Positions 1 to 9,891 of a stretch of DNA of 64,000 nt are shown piece by piece. Positions within the stretch are counted from its first letter, which is position 1. The number at the start of each line of letters is the position of its first letter. A program made the position numbers and the translations under genes. The stretch is taken from assembly GCF_000313615.1 (NCBI RefSeq), contig NZ_AMZQ01000010.1, positions 58,727-122,726 of the forward strand. Reading direction: 5' to 3'. The stretch is from Campylobacter showae CSUNSWCD. Lineage in GTDB: Bacteria; Campylobacterota; Campylobacteria; Campylobacterales; Campylobacteraceae. The notes under the pieces are model-generated. The model had not been told where the DNA came from. It did not search any database and saw only the letters and a program-made list of their open reading frames with translations.

Positions 1-390
1 CTAACAAACGACATTTACTTCCAGATCGGACTACTGCTTCTCATCGGTCTGTCTGCCAAAAACGCGATCCTCATCGTCGAATTTGCGATGCAAGAAAGAC
101 TAGCGGGCAAGAGCGTATTTGACGCTGCCGTTAATGCAGCCAGACTTCGCTTCCGCCCGATCGTCATGACCTCGCTCGCATTTACCTTGGGCGTTTTCCC
201 GATGGTTATCAGTACGGGTGCTGGCGCTGCGTCTCGCCACTCGCTGGGCACGGGCGTGATCGGCGGTATGATAGCGGCCACTACGATAGCGATATTTTTC
301 ATACCGATGTTTTACTATCTGCTAGAAAAGCTAAACAACAAAGTCTGGGATAAAAAACCAAGCGGAGCACAGGAGGTCAAAAATGTATAA
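1..390 (+). CDS. cmeB: RND multidrug efflux inner-membrane pump, C-terminal fragment (CmeB/AcrB type)
   Basis: The gene enters from the left edge, so only the last 129 codons are present, in frame from base 1. The fragment shows the end of an RND pump: a membrane segment with [14 protein letters not shown], then [12 protein letters not shown] and [13 protein letters not shown], typical of the last transmembrane helices of AcrB/CmeB proteins, and a short charged cytoplasmic tail. The pump would use proton flux to drive drugs and bile salts through a CmeC-type channel. Its stop codon overlaps the start of the channel gene (ATGTATAA), so the two are co-translated. The periplasmic adaptor gene is not in the window. 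The family call is firm; the substrate is unknown. Confidence 0.9.
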   Translation, partial: LTNDIYFQIGLLLLIGLSAKNAILIVEFAMQERLAGKSVFDAAVNAARLRFRPIVMTSLAFTLGVFPMVISTGAGAASRHSLGTGVIGGMIAATTIAIFFIPMFYYLLEKLNNKVWDKKPSGAQEVKNV

Positions 391-1759
391 AATTTTAACT
401 TTAGCCGCGGCGCTATTTTTAGCCGGTTGCTCGTTTCGACCCGAGATCCCCGAGGTTGATACGAAATTTGAATCTACGTATAAATTTGAAACTAGCGACA
501 TCAGAGACGAGTGGTGGAAGGAGTTTGGCGACGAAAATCTAAACGCCCTCGTAGCTAGCGCGCTAGAGAAAAACACCGACCTTCGCACGGCTTATTTAAA
601 TTTACAAAAAGCGGCCGCAAGCCTAGGCATCTCTGAGGCCGATCTTTTTCCTAGCGTAAATTTAAACGTCGGCTACACCAAAGCAAAAAGCAGCGGCGAG
701 ACCTACACCAAACAGCCCCAAACGCGCTACCGAAACTCTGAAATAAATTTAGGCCTTAGCTACGAGATAGATCTGTGGGGCAGAGTGCGAAACAGCGTCG
801 AGTCGGCTAAAGCCAGTCTAAACGCGACCAAGCTCGACTACGCCACCGCGCGCCTTAGCATAAGCTCTAGTGTGGCTAAAAGCTACTTCGCGCTCGTGGC
901 TCTAAATATGCGCGAAGCCGTGCTAAAAGACACGCTAAAAACCTACGAGGAGACGCTGGCGCTTCGCAAAACACAGCTTGATCTAGGCGGCATAAACGAA
1001 ACGACCTATCTACAAAGCAAAGCGGCCGTCGAAAGCGCCAAAGTAAGCCTGCTAGAGGTGCAAACCTCGCTGTCTCAGGCTCTAACGTCATTAGCGATAC
1101 TAACGGGTAAATCAAACGACGAGATCCTAAAAGGTTCCGTGCAGAGCGCTAAAATGCTACCTAAAGAGCCCGAAGTGAGTGCGGGCGTGAGCGCAGATAT
1201 ACTACTGCGAAGGAGCGACGTAGCTAAAGCCTACGCCGATCTAAACGCGACTAACGCGCTAATCGGCGTCGCAAAGGCCGATTATCTACCGTCCATCTCG
1301 CTAACGGGACTTTTTGGATTTTCCAGCGTGGATTTTGAAAATATATTTATCAGCAACGCAAACACGTGGAGCATAGGCGGATCTTTGGTGCAGAAAATTT
1401 TCGACTACGGCAGAACCAAAAACAACGTCCGCATAGCCGAAACTAACGAGCAAATCGCAGCCGTAGCCTACGAAGCGGCGGTCAAAAAGGCTCTGGGCGA
1501 GGTTAGAGACGCGCTAAACAACCGTAAAAACGCCAAACTAACGCTAAATCAAGTCAAAGAGCTCCTGCACTCGCAAGAAAAAATCTATAAGCTAGCCAAG
1601 GATCAGTTTGAAGAAGGCTACACGGGGCACCTGGAGCTACTCGACGCACAACGCAACCTACTCTCGGTTAGACTCCAAGACATCGCGGCAAATTTAAACC
1701 TCATCGACTCGGTCGTGGACGTATATAAGGCATTTGGTGGCGGATTTAGGGCCGAATAA
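383..1759 (+). CDS. cmeC: Outer-membrane efflux lipoprotein (CmeC/NodT family)
   Basis: A 458-residue TolC-like channel subunit for the RND pump encoded just upstream. The N-terminus is a lipoprotein signal with lipobox LAGC (Cys16). The mature part has two repeated outer-membrane-efflux halves rich in alternating Ala, Leu and Lys, as in coiled-coil periplasmic tunnels, including the NodT-type stretch [12 protein letters not shown]. Length fits the family (about 450-490). The ATG at 383 lies inside the last codons of the pump gene and has AGGAGG at 371-376 as ribosome binding site. A strong terminator follows the stop, so this closes the efflux operon. Confidence 0.9.
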   Translation: MYKILTLAAALFLAGCSFRPEIPEVDTKFESTYKFETSDIRDEWWKEFGDENLNALVASALEKNTDLRTAYLNLQKAAASLGISEADLFPSVNLNVGYTKAKSSGETYTKQPQTRYRNSEINLGLSYEIDLWGRVRNSVESAKASLNATKLDYATARLSISSSVAKSYFALVALNMREAVLKDTLKTYEETLALRKTQLDLGGINETTYLQSKAAVESAKVSLLEVQTSLSQALTSLAILTGKSNDEILKGSVQSAKMLPKEPEVSAGVSADILLRRSDVAKAYADLNATNALIGVAKADYLPSISLTGLFGFSSVDFENIFISNANTWSIGGSLVQKIFDYGRTKNNVRIAETNEQIAAVAYEAAVKKALGEVRDALNNRKNAKLTLNQVKELLHSQEKIYKLAKDQFEEGYTGHLELLDAQRNLLSVRLQDIAANLNLIDSVVDVYKAFGGGFRAE

Positions 1760-1770
1760 TTTTACTTTTG

Positions 1771-1798
1771 GGCGGAGATTCTCCGCCTCTTTCTTTTT
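1771..1798 (+). terminator. Rho-independent terminator after cmeC
   Basis: GGCGGAG, a three-base loop and CTCCGCC form a 7-bp GC-rich stem directly followed by a T-rich run (TCTTTCTTTTT). It lies 11 bases after the cmeC stop. The remaining gap to 2186 is AT-rich with many AAATTTG words and shows no gene that I can support. Confidence 0.8.
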
Positions 1799-2186
1799 GA
1801 ATTTCTTTTTGCTTTTCGGTTTTAAATTTGACGCGGCCTTGGGTGCAAATTTAGATATTTAACCTGTTTATTGTCGTAACTTATTTTGCTTTTCGACTTT
1901 AAATTTTCAGATATTACTAAGAGATAAATTTGTATTTAAAGACGTAAATTTGTTTCAAATTTGAGCTATAGGCAAAGCTGTCAAATTCGCATCGCACTAT
2001 CCAGTATGTACATTTTGCCAAATTTGCAAATTTACCGCTTCAAATTTAGCTCGGTCATACAATTTTGGCAAGTGGTGCCATGAATCATATTGCCGCAAAT
2101 TTACGTTTTAAACTTTTAAATTTGCAACCCAGAAATTAGCGAAATTTGGAAAGAAACGACAACGCTACTCTAGATTTCGTTAAATT

Positions 2187-2768
2187 TTACTCTTTGTCCG
2201 TCAAAATTTGCACGATAGTTTCGGGCAAAACTTCATGCTCTATTGCGTGGATTTTTGCTTCAAATTCCTCAAGGCTCATCCCCGCGCTCTTTTCAAACGC
2301 GCGCTGAGCGATGATTTTGCCGCCGTCTAGCTCCTCGCTCACCCAGTGCACGCTCACGCCGCCCACCTTCATATCGCTCTCAAAGCTCTCTTTTATCGCG
2401 TGCGCGCCCTTAAAAAGCGGCAGTAGCGACGGGTGTAAATTTATCGCGCGAACTTGGCTTGTAAAAACGGGCGTGAGGATACGCATAAAGCCTGCAAGCA
2501 CCGTTAAATCGACGTTTGCGTGCTTGATTTCCTCTACGACCGCGGCGTCAAATTCCTCTCTCGAGGTAAAATTAACGTGCTCGATGACGACGCTTTTTAG
2601 GCCGTATTTCGCGGCTTTTGCGATGCCGCCTGCGTTAGCTTTATTTGTTAGCGTTAGCGCGACTTCGATCCTAGTTTCGCCAAAAACTTTGCCGTGCAGC
2701 CCCTCTAAAATCGCCTCTAAATTCGAGCCGCCGCCGCTAAATAAAACCGCTATTTTTTTCGTAAGCAT
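2187..2768 (-). CDS. purN: Phosphoribosylglycinamide formyltransferase 1
   Basis: PurN transfers the formyl group of 10-formyl-tetrahydrofolate to GAR, the third step of purine synthesis, in the cytosol. The 193-residue protein has the N-terminal FSGGGSN phosphate loop (residues 10-16), the catalytic N110 and H112 in INLHPSLLP, and D148 in ELDGGKI, matching the E. coli triad. It is the last gene of the tig-clpP-GGDEF-def-comM-nnr-purN operon, and its start overlaps the 3' end of nnr by 19 bases, so translational coupling is likely. The functional call is secure. Confidence 0.95.
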   Translation of the reverse strand: MLTKKIAVLFSGGGSNLEAILEGLHGKVFGETRIEVALTLTNKANAGGIAKAAKYGLKSVVIEHVNFTSREEFDAAVVEEIKHANVDLTVLAGFMRILTPVFTSQVRAINLHPSLLPLFKGAHAIKESFESDMKVGGVSVHWVSEELDGGKIIAQRAFEKSAGMSLEEFEAKIHAIEHEVLPETIVQILTDKE

Positions 2769-4171
2769 TTGAGTCCTTTGATGACGTCCGCGGCCGTGAG
2801 CGCGTAGTCGTTGATTTTGATTTTGCGAGCGGCTAGAGCGTGAGCTAGCGTACCCGAGATCGCGGCATTTAGCGGGCTATAACCCTGCGCGAGTAGCCCC
2901 GCAACGATACCGCTTAGCGCGTCTCCGCTACCGCCTTTTGCGAGCGCAGCGCTACCCTGCGTCATGACGTAGACCTCGCCGCCTTGTGCGATTAGGGTGT
3001 TTGCACCTTTTAACACAAGCACGCATTTAAAATTTCTACTAAAAACTTGAGCGAGTTTGAAGCGATTTTTTTGCACTTCGCCGGCATCAAATTTGCCCAG
3101 ATTAGCAAGCCCTAGCAAGCTCGCAAACTCTTTTGGATGTGGCGTTATCACGACTTTTTCGCTGTTTAAAAGCCCAAGCGTGCGCGGCTCGTAGCAAAGA
3201 TCGGCGTCGATAACGAGCGCATCTTTTGTTTTTAGCTCGCTAAAAAGCTCGTCTTTTTGCGCCTTACTAAGCTCGCCAAGCCCCATGCCGACGGCACCGA
3301 CTCGCATTTTTGACGTTATGCGCGCGCTTTGCATCAAAACGGGCTCGAGGTCTAAATTTTCGCCCACGACGCTAACGAGTCCCGCACCGATAGTTAGTGC
3401 GGCAAGTCCCGCTATACGCGCCGCTCCGACCTTTTCGCCGCTAACGATAAACACGTGGCCAAAGTCGCCCTTGTTAGCGTTTTGCTTTACGCGAAACGGT
3501 AAATTTAAATCGCTCTTGCCAAGCTTATAAAAGCTCGTCTGCGTCTCGTAAAGCTCACGCGAGAAGCCTAAATTTGCGACTTTTACGCACCCGACGAAAT
3601 CCTTTGCAAAATCGCTATAAAGCGCGAGTTTTAGCGCGCCCATCGTCACGGTCGTATCCGCCTTAAAGACCGCGCCTTGCGATAAACCGTTTTTATCGAG
3701 TCCGCTCGGGATGTCGCAGGCGAGCTTGTAGCCGGGTTTTGCGTTTAGTAGATTTATCAAATTTATCGTTCGCTCGTCTAGCTCGCGGCTAAGCCCCGTA
3801 CCAAAAATCCCATCGATGATGCAGTCAAATTCGCCGCTTTCCGTCAAATTTGAGATCAAATTTACGCCGCATTTTAGCGCCCTAGTTAGCTCGGTTTTTG
3901 AGGTTTCGTTTTGTTTGTCGCTGGCTAAAAATGCGAAACAATCAAATTTGCCGCCCAAAAGTCTAAGCGCGGCGAGCACGTCTGCACCGTTGTTTCCGCT
4001 GCCGACTACGCCTAAAATTTTACCGCGCTTGGTCGATGATTTTTTAAACCTAGTTCGCACGACATTAGCTAACGCGTTAGCGGCGTTTTGCATCAAAACT
4101 TCGGTGCTAAGCCCAAACTCGCTCACGGCTCTAGCGTCAAGCTCCGCCGTATCCCAAAATAGCTTTTTCAT
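2750..4171 (-). CDS. nnr: Bifunctional NAD(P)HX epimerase / ADP-dependent dehydratase
   Basis: A 473-residue metabolite-repair enzyme that restores hydrated NADH and NADPH. The N-terminal half is the YjeF_N epimerase domain (GSGNNG at residues 57-62). The C-terminal half is the carbohydrate-kinase-like dehydratase with GGSGDALSGI from residue 413, which binds ADP/ATP and carries the catalytic Asp. The ATG overlaps the comM stop (ATGA) and is preceded by GGAGG, so coupling to comM is clear. Both halves look complete. The family is well known; no Campylobacter-specific role is implied. Confidence 0.93.
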   Translation of the reverse strand: MKKLFWDTAELDARAVSEFGLSTEVLMQNAANALANVVRTRFKKSSTKRGKILGVVGSGNNGADVLAALRLLGGKFDCFAFLASDKQNETSKTELTRALKCGVNLISNLTESGEFDCIIDGIFGTGLSRELDERTINLINLLNAKPGYKLACDIPSGLDKNGLSQGAVFKADTTVTMGALKLALYSDFAKDFVGCVKVANLGFSRELYETQTSFYKLGKSDLNLPFRVKQNANKGDFGHVFIVSGEKVGAARIAGLAALTIGAGLVSVVGENLDLEPVLMQSARITSKMRVGAVGMGLGELSKAQKDELFSELKTKDALVIDADLCYEPRTLGLLNSEKVVITPHPKEFASLLGLANLGKFDAGEVQKNRFKLAQVFSRNFKCVLVLKGANTLIAQGGEVYVMTQGSAALAKGGSGDALSGIVAGLLAQGYSPLNAAISGTLAHALAARKIKINDYALTAADVIKGLKCLRKK

Positions 4172-5688
4172 GCGCCCTCCTGCTTCACTCGGTAGCTCAA
4201 AGCCTCCAAAATATGCGGCTTTTTGATTATGCGCGAGCCCTCGATGTCAGCGATCGTGCGGGCGACTTTTAGGGTTTTATTAATAGCGCGGCGGCTGAGT
4301 GAAAATCTCTGCGTCGCATTATCTAGCACGCCGCTCGCCTCGTCGTCGCAAATGCAAAATTTGGCTATCTCTTCGTCGTCAAGCTTGCCGTTTAGCTCGC
4401 TTTGAGAGCGCGAGATTTGCGCCTCAAATACGCGCAGCACGGTCTGCCACATCGATTCGCTCGTGACATCGCTCTTGTCGCTCGCGGCCACCTCATCCAT
4501 CTGTACGTGAAGGTCGATGCGGTCTAGTATGGGTGCCGAAATACGCGATTTATAGCGCTTGATCTCGAGCTCCGAGCATTTGCACTCTAGATTTTTTGAG
4601 AGTAGATTACCGCATGGGCACGGGTTCATCGCGGCTACGAACATAAATTTGGTCTCATACGTGATTTTTGAGTTTACCCGCGAAATGTTGATTTTATAGT
4701 CCTCCAGCGGCTCGCGCAGGCTCTCTAAAATTTGCGGCGCAAAGTGCGGAAGCTCGTCGAAAAAAAGTATCCCGCCGTTGGCCAGCCCAACCTCGCCGAT
4801 CCTAGCTGCGCTCGATCCGCCGCCAAATATCGAGCTGCGCGTGCTCGTATGATGGGGCGAACGAAAGGCGCGGAGTGCAGAAAATTCGCTCTCCTGTTGA
4901 TTTAGCGAACTATAGGCGCAGCTGAGCAAAATTTCATCTAAGCTTTGCGGTGGCAAAATGTATCGCAGGCGCTTGGCGCTCATGCTTTTGCCGCATCCCG
5001 GGCTTCCCTCAAAGATAATATTATGCATACCGCAAGCGGCCACCAGGCAGGCTCTTTTTGCCCTACTCTGGCCTTTAACGTCGCTAAAATTTAGCTCGAA
5101 ATTTTGATTTTTTACGAAGCTTTTTTCGCCGATTTTGATTAAATTTGAAAAAAGCGGATGAATGGCGCCGACTTTGCGCGAGGCGGCGAATTCGGGCTCG
5201 AGGAAAAATTTGATCGCCTCGGCCAAATTTGAAACGGCGTAAATTTCTAAATTCGGTATGGCGCCCGCTTTTTGCGCTATCTCTTGCGGGATCAGCACGC
5301 GAGAACTCGGCGCCTTCGCGCTCAAAAAAAGCAAGATAGAAAAAAGGCTCGCTGTACTTTTGACGCCGCCGTCTAGCCCCAGCTCGCCGAACACAAAAAT
5401 CGGCTCAAAGTCGCGCTCTTTTTGCAAAGCAATTAAAAGCGCGATGGGTAGGTCGAAGTGGCTACCGGATTTTGGCATGTCGGATGGGGATAAATTTATG
5501 ATGATTTTTTGCGCTGGAAAGGAGAAATTTAACGATAAAAGCGCTGATTTTACGCGCTCGGCACTCTCTTTTATCGAGGCTCCCGCAAGACCAACGATAT
5601 TAAGTGCGGGCAAACCGCGATTAAAGCTGGACTCGACGTCCACAAGCCGCAATTCGTCATTATAAGTGGCGCATTTTAGGGCTTTCAT
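4168..5688 (-). CDS. comM: YifB/ComM family Mg-chelatase-like AAA+ ATPase
   Basis: A 506-residue ComM-type helicase. In naturally competent bacteria ComM promotes branch migration during integration of donor DNA. Order: N-terminal ChlI/Lon-like domain (1-170), AAA+ core with Walker A GSPGCGKS (218-225) and Walker B FFDELPHF (299-306), then the Mg-chelatase C-terminal helical domain. A Cys cluster (C347, C349, C359, C361) near NPCPCG is typical of the family and probably binds zinc. It overlaps def upstream and nnr downstream by four bases each (ATGA). Campylobacters are often transformable, so a role in transformation is plausible but inferred. Confidence 0.92.
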   Translation of the reverse strand: MKALKCATYNDELRLVDVESSFNRGLPALNIVGLAGASIKESAERVKSALLSLNFSFPAQKIIINLSPSDMPKSGSHFDLPIALLIALQKERDFEPIFVFGELGLDGGVKSTASLFSILLFLSAKAPSSRVLIPQEIAQKAGAIPNLEIYAVSNLAEAIKFFLEPEFAASRKVGAIHPLFSNLIKIGEKSFVKNQNFELNFSDVKGQSRAKRACLVAACGMHNIIFEGSPGCGKSMSAKRLRYILPPQSLDEILLSCAYSSLNQQESEFSALRAFRSPHHTSTRSSIFGGGSSAARIGEVGLANGGILFFDELPHFAPQILESLREPLEDYKINISRVNSKITYETKFMFVAAMNPCPCGNLLSKNLECKCSELEIKRYKSRISAPILDRIDLHVQMDEVAASDKSDVTSESMWQTVLRVFEAQISRSQSELNGKLDDEEIAKFCICDDEASGVLDNATQRFSLSRRAINKTLKVARTIADIEGSRIIKKPHILEALSYRVKQEGA

Positions 5689-6197
5689 GCGTTTTTTTGC
5701 TTTTTATACTCTTTGTCGAATTTTTTGCGTTTGTTGTAGCCGATACGCTCGATAAAAAGATGTCCGTCGAGATGATCCATCTCGTGCTGGATCGCGACCG
5801 ACAAAAGCCCGTCCGCCTCGAGCTCTTGGCGCTTGCCGAAGCGGTCTTGATACTCAAGCGTTATAAACTCGGCTCTTTTTACGTCCTCGTAGTATCCAGG
5901 TACGCTTAGGCAGCCTTCTTGGTAGATTATCTCGCCCTCTTTGCGCAAAATTTTAGGATTTATGATTTCTAGCAGATCCTCTTTGCGCTGCTCTTTGCTC
6001 TCTTCGTCGACTAAATTTACGATCAAAATTCGCTTAGCCTCGCCCGTCTGGATAGCAGCTAGTCCGATGCCGTTTTTAGCGATCATAGTCTCATACATAT
6101 CGTCTAAAAATTTATGCAAATTTTCGTCAAAAACTTTAACTTCAAGCGATTTGACGAAAAGTTTTTTGTTCGGATAGGTTAGGATTTCTAGTATCAT
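5685..6197 (-). CDS. def: Peptide deformylase
   Basis: Removes the N-formyl group from nascent proteins. All three hallmark motifs are present in 170 residues: GIGLAAIQ (43-50), EGCLS with metal ligand C96, and QHEMDH with ligands H138 and H142 and catalytic E139. It sits with tig and clpP in one minus-strand operon, grouping factors that act on new polypeptides. The start overlaps the preceding GGDEF-like gene by four bases (ATGA). An intact, essential housekeeping gene. Confidence 0.97.
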   Translation of the reverse strand: MILEILTYPNKKLFVKSLEVKVFDENLHKFLDDMYETMIAKNGIGLAAIQTGEAKRILIVNLVDEESKEQRKEDLLEIINPKILRKEGEIIYQEGCLSVPGYYEDVKRAEFITLEYQDRFGKRQELEADGLLSVAIQHEMDHLDGHLFIERIGYNKRKKFDKEYKKQKNA

Positions 6198-7231
6198 TTT
6201 TCAGTCTTGTCCTCTAGTACCAAAAAGTGTTCGCCGTCTCTGCCGGTGTTTACAAGCGAATCAAGCGCCAAAGATAGCATCTCTTCGATAGTTTTTGTCA
6301 TGTTTAGATCAAAAGTAACGACCTCCATATCAAACTCGTATTTCTCGCCGTTTAGCATAAAAGAAGTGTCGTAAAACATATCGGTTATACGTTTGCAGGC
6401 TTTTTGCGCGCCGCTTATGTCGGTATGTTTCATCAGCATAGCAAAACATCCTCCGCCGTAGTGCGACAAGATATCGCTGCGCCTCGATGTACGAAGCAAC
6501 ATGCGAGATATATTTTTTAAAACGGCCAACTTGCCTTTTGATCCGATACCGTCCAGCGCGCTATCCTTTGGTTTTAGTAGCATCACAGAGGATTTATAGT
6601 CGTATTTTTTTATATTTTCAGACTCGATACCGAGCGTCTTGAGGAAAAATTTTCTGTTATACACGTCAAATTTTTCATCATATATAGACTGCTCTTCAAC
6701 TAGTTTGAAAACTTTTCCAATCTCCTCATAACTAGTTTTTATCACCTCAACGTGTTTATCCATTAGCGAATTTAGTCTATTTAGGTCTTCGTTAAAAGAG
6801 TTAAAGACGCTTTGTATCGTGATCAAATTTACATTTGGATCTAGGCTTTCCGAGCGTTTTTTGATGATAGTTTTTAAAACTCCCAAATTTTTATATATGA
6901 GAGCGACAGCTTGTAACATGCTTTTTATTTGCATAAAGCTATTTTTTACTTCGCGCTCTATATTTATTTGTCTATCGTCCTCGAGTCTGCCGACCTCGTC
7001 CTCGATCTTTATGATCTCGCCTACTTTTTTCTTAAACTCATCGGACTGTTTTTCGAGCATCTTTTCAAAAAAAACGGTGTAGTTTTTAGGGATTGACGGA
7101 ATATTTTCCTCGGCTAACTCCCTAATGATAGCCTCAGAAAAGCTATAGATATTAAAACTACTATCTACAGCTTTTTCATCATCTTTTTTTACTACTTCGG
7201 TCTCGTTTTTTTTGTTATCCAACTTTATCAA
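6194..7231 (-). CDS. Degenerate GGDEF-domain protein, probably catalytically inactive
   Basis: A 345-residue soluble protein without signal peptide or membrane segment. Residues 1-180 are charged and helical, probably coiled coil in part (repeated E/K/R with Leu or Ile at heptad spacing). From about 183 the sequence follows a GGDEF domain: YDEKFDVYNRKFF matches the usual D-x-L-T-x-L-x-N-R start, but the signature loop reads GGGCF at 259-263, so the metal- and GTP-binding D/E residues are gone. Diguanylate cyclase activity is therefore unlikely; GTP or c-di-GMP sensing, or a structural role, is possible. Its place between clpP and def, with a four-base overlap to def, suggests a conserved housekeeping link. 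Confidence 0.8.
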   Translation of the reverse strand: MIKLDNKKNETEVVKKDDEKAVDSSFNIYSFSEAIIRELAEENIPSIPKNYTVFFEKMLEKQSDEFKKKVGEIIKIEDEVGRLEDDRQINIEREVKNSFMQIKSMLQAVALIYKNLGVLKTIIKKRSESLDPNVNLITIQSVFNSFNEDLNRLNSLMDKHVEVIKTSYEEIGKVFKLVEEQSIYDEKFDVYNRKFFLKTLGIESENIKKYDYKSSVMLLKPKDSALDGIGSKGKLAVLKNISRMLLRTSRRSDILSHYGGGCFAMLMKHTDISGAQKACKRITDMFYDTSFMLNGEKYEFDMEVVTFDLNMTKTIEEMLSLALDSLVNTGRDGEHFLVLEDKTEK

Positions 7232-7241
7232 AATCTACTCT

Positions 7242-7832
7242 TTACTTAAAGCTCTTCTCTAAAACTTTATCTATAAGCCCGTATTCTTTGGCTTCGGCAG
7301 AACTCATGAAAAAGTCCCTGTCGGTATCTTTTTGGATTTTGGCTAGTTTTTGACCCGTATTTTTAGCTAGGATAGCGTTTAAAATTTCTTTCATACGCAA
7401 GATTTCCTTCGCCTGGATCTCTATATCCGTCGCCTGTCCGCGCGCGCCGCCTAAAGGCTGGTGGATCATGATGCGCGAATTTGGCAACGCATAACGCTTG
7501 CCCTGCGCGCCGCAGCTAAGTAAAAACGCGCCCATAGACGCCGCCTGACCTATACAGATCGTGCAGACGTCGGGCTTGATGTAGTTCATCGTATCGTAAA
7601 TGCTAAATCCGCTCGTTATCACGCCGCCAGGACTGTTTATATATAGATATATGTCTTTGTCCGGATCTTCAGCCTCTAAAAACAGCATCTGAGCCACGAT
7701 CGCAGAGGCCATGCCGTCCTCGATCTCGCCGCTAAGCATTATTATGCGGTCTTTTAGCAGGCGCGAGTAGATGTCGTAGCTTCTCTCGCCCTTACTCGTA
7801 CGCTCGATGACGTAGGGGATGTAGTAGCTCAT
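7242..7832 (-). CDS. clpP: ATP-dependent Clp protease proteolytic subunit
   Basis: A 196-residue serine protease that forms the tetradecameric chamber degrading substrates unfolded by ClpA/ClpX. The catalytic triad is visible: S99 in GQAASMG, H124 in IMIHQP, and D173 in DTDRDFF. The start codon overlaps the tig stop by one base (TAATG on the minus strand), as in the widespread tig-clpP pairing. Ten bases separate it from the GGDEF-like gene downstream. Complete, no oddities. Confidence 0.97.
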   Translation of the reverse strand: MSYYIPYVIERTSKGERSYDIYSRLLKDRIIMLSGEIEDGMASAIVAQMLFLEAEDPDKDIYLYINSPGGVITSGFSIYDTMNYIKPDVCTICIGQAASMGAFLLSCGAQGKRYALPNSRIMIHQPLGGARGQATDIEIQAKEILRMKEILNAILAKNTGQKLAKIQKDTDRDFFMSSAEAKEYGLIDKVLEKSFK

Positions 7833-9148
7833 TACTCCGCCTTTTTCTCTTTCTTATCGCTCTTTAGCGTAAACATCTCGTTAAATAGCTTCTCCTCGAT
7901 CATCGACATTTTGATCGCAGGCAAAATTCCTTGGTTTTTGTAGTTTTCAAGGTGCTGCTTAGGATCTACGCCCGAGCGATACGCCTCGAAATACACCGCT
8001 TGGATCAGCTCTTGGTCGCTTACTTTGATATCTCTGCGGCGCGCTAGTTCGTCTATTATAAACGTTAGCTTCACACTTTTTACGGCGTCGTCGCGGTATG
8101 TCTCGCGCTGCTTAGTTAGAGCGTCTTTATCCTCTCTAAATTTGGCCATCTGCTCAGGCGTAAAGCTACTCCAAGCGCTGCGGAATTGCATATCCATCTC
8201 TTGCTCTACGATGTTTTTTGGCACATCGAAGTTAAATTTAGCCACGATCGCGTCGGCAAATTTAGGCTTTAGCTCCTCGTTTACGTTTTTAGCGTGCTTC
8301 TCGGCTTTAATCTGCTCTTTTAGTCTCTCTTCAAACAGCTCGACGCTTACCTTTTCCTCGCCCGGCATGATGCGTTTTAGCGTCTCTTCGTCGATCTCTT
8401 CAGGCACTTTTTTACCTTGGATTTCGTGTAGTTTTACTTTAAACGTCGCGTCTTTGCCCGCAAGGTGCGCGGCGCCGTACTCGGCCGGAAATTTAACCTT
8501 CACATCACGCTCTTCGCCAACTTTTAGCCCGATCATACCGTCCTCAAAGCCTGGTATAAACTGACCTGAGCCGATTTCTAGTAGGTAGTTTTCAGCTTTG
8601 CCGCCCTCAAAGGCAACGCCGTCTACGAAGCCCTCGAAGTCAAATTTAGCAAAATCGCCCTTTTCAAGTGCGGCTTTTTCTATTTTTTCTAGCGGAGCCA
8701 TCATTTTCAAAATTTCATTTTTTCTCTCGTCGATCTCTTTTTTAGTTACGCGCGGAGTGGTGACGCTTTCTATCAGCTCCTCGTAGCCGTCGATGTTTAT
8801 AACGGGTTTAAACGAAAGCTCGATCTCAGCGTCTATCTCGTTCTCGCTTCTATCAAATTTAGTCACGATCGGCTCGCCGATAACCTCTTCAAATTTTCTA
8901 TTTAGCTCTTTTAGTCCAGCGTCTATCACGTCTTTTAGCGCGTCTTGCTCGGCATCGGCTGTTAGTTCTTTTTCGTAACGTTTTAGAACTACGTTCACGG
9001 GCACTTTGCCCGCTCTAAATCCGTCTATTTTCATATTTTTCGCAGCTTTTTTAGCAGCGTTTTCGAGTTTGGATTTTACGTCCGCGCTCGGTATTTTCGC
9101 ACTTAGCGAAGCGTTTACGGCGTCGATCGCCTTGGTTTTGATTTGCAT
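7832..9148 (-). CDS. tig: Trigger factor (ribosome-associated chaperone, peptidyl-prolyl isomerase)
   Basis: A 438-residue protein with the three trigger-factor parts: ribosome-binding tail (1-115) with the loop GFRAGKVP, the FKBP-like isomerase domain (about 150-245, [21 protein letters not shown]), and the long helical chaperone arms to the C-terminus. It binds nascent chains at the exit tunnel. It is the first gene of the seven-gene minus-strand operon; the promoter should lie in the 140-base divergent gap shared with folE. Length matches the family. Confidence 0.96.
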   Translation of the reverse strand: MQIKTKAIDAVNASLSAKIPSADVKSKLENAAKKAAKNMKIDGFRAGKVPVNVVLKRYEKELTADAEQDALKDVIDAGLKELNRKFEEVIGEPIVTKFDRSENEIDAEIELSFKPVINIDGYEELIESVTTPRVTKKEIDERKNEILKMMAPLEKIEKAALEKGDFAKFDFEGFVDGVAFEGGKAENYLLEIGSGQFIPGFEDGMIGLKVGEERDVKVKFPAEYGAAHLAGKDATFKVKLHEIQGKKVPEEIDEETLKRIMPGEEKVSVELFEERLKEQIKAEKHAKNVNEELKPKFADAIVAKFNFDVPKNIVEQEMDMQFRSAWSSFTPEQMAKFREDKDALTKQRETYRDDAVKSVKLTFIIDELARRRDIKVSDQELIQAVYFEAYRSGVDPKQHLENYKNQGILPAIKMSMIEEKLFNEMFTLKSDKKEKKAE

Positions 9149-9288
9149 TAAATTCCTTTAAAAAATAAAAATTTCCTAGAGTGTAGCAAAATTTTCCTTA
9201 TTCATAGTATAAATTTAAGCGCGCGAAAGGCGAATTTAAGTAAAATCGTTTATCAAAATTTAAATAGCGAAATGAATCAGGAACGCAA

Positions 9289-9891
9289 ATGCAAGAAAAT
9301 TTAAAAAATGAGAATTTAAAAAAAGAAAAGTTTGAAAGCTGCGTCGAGCAGATGCTAAATTTAGTCGGCGAAGACCCACACAGAGAGGGGCTGGTTAAAA
9401 CTCCCGAGCGCGTTTTTAAAGCTTATGAGTTTTTAACGAGCGGCTACTCGCAAAACCCAAAAGTCGTACTAAACGACGCGCTATTTGACAGCTCGAATAA
9501 CGAAATGGTGCTCGTGCGCGATATCGAATTTTACAGCCTTTGCGAGCATCATTTGTTGCCGTTTTTCGGGCGCGTGCACGTAGCCTACATCCCAAATCAC
9601 AAGGTCGTGGGCCTTAGCAAAATCCCACGCATGGTAAATATATTTGCTCGCCGCCTGCAGATCCAAGAGCAGCTCACCGAGCAAATCGCCGAAGCTGTGC
9701 AAGACGTCATCAAGCCAAAAGGCGTGGGTGTCGTCATCGAGGCGCGCCACATGTGCGTGGAGATGCGAGGCGTGGGCAAGATCAACTCGACCACTACTAC
9801 GTCGGCTCTGCGGGGCTGCTTTTTAAAGAGTAGCGAGACTAGACGCGAGTTTTTCTCCCTCATAAATTCGCACAAAGAAGTGAGATTTTAG
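9289..9891 (+). CDS. folE: GTP cyclohydrolase I
   Basis: Converts GTP to dihydroneopterin triphosphate, the first step of folate synthesis. The 200-residue protein has the zinc ligands C85 and H88 in [11 protein letters not shown] and C156 in RHMCVEMRG, plus [12 protein letters not shown] near the N-terminus. The first 15 residues are unusually Lys/Asn/Glu-rich (three NLK repeats). The stop TAG shares a base with the GTG start of fliI (TAGTG), so the two genes are coupled. Divergent from tig. Confidence 0.96.
   Translation: MQENLKNENLKKEKFESCVEQMLNLVGEDPHREGLVKTPERVFKAYEFLTSGYSQNPKVVLNDALFDSSNNEMVLVRDIEFYSLCEHHLLPFFGRVHVAYIPNHKVVGLSKIPRMVNIFARRLQIQEQLTEQIAEAVQDVIKPKGVGVVIEARHMCVEMRGVGKINSTTTTSALRGCFLKSSETRREFFSLINSHKEVRF

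Noticed and set aside
1760-2186. Possible small RNA or tRNA in the gap after cmeC
   Set aside because: Apart from the cmeC terminator no cloverleaf, T-loop sequence or strong structure was found.
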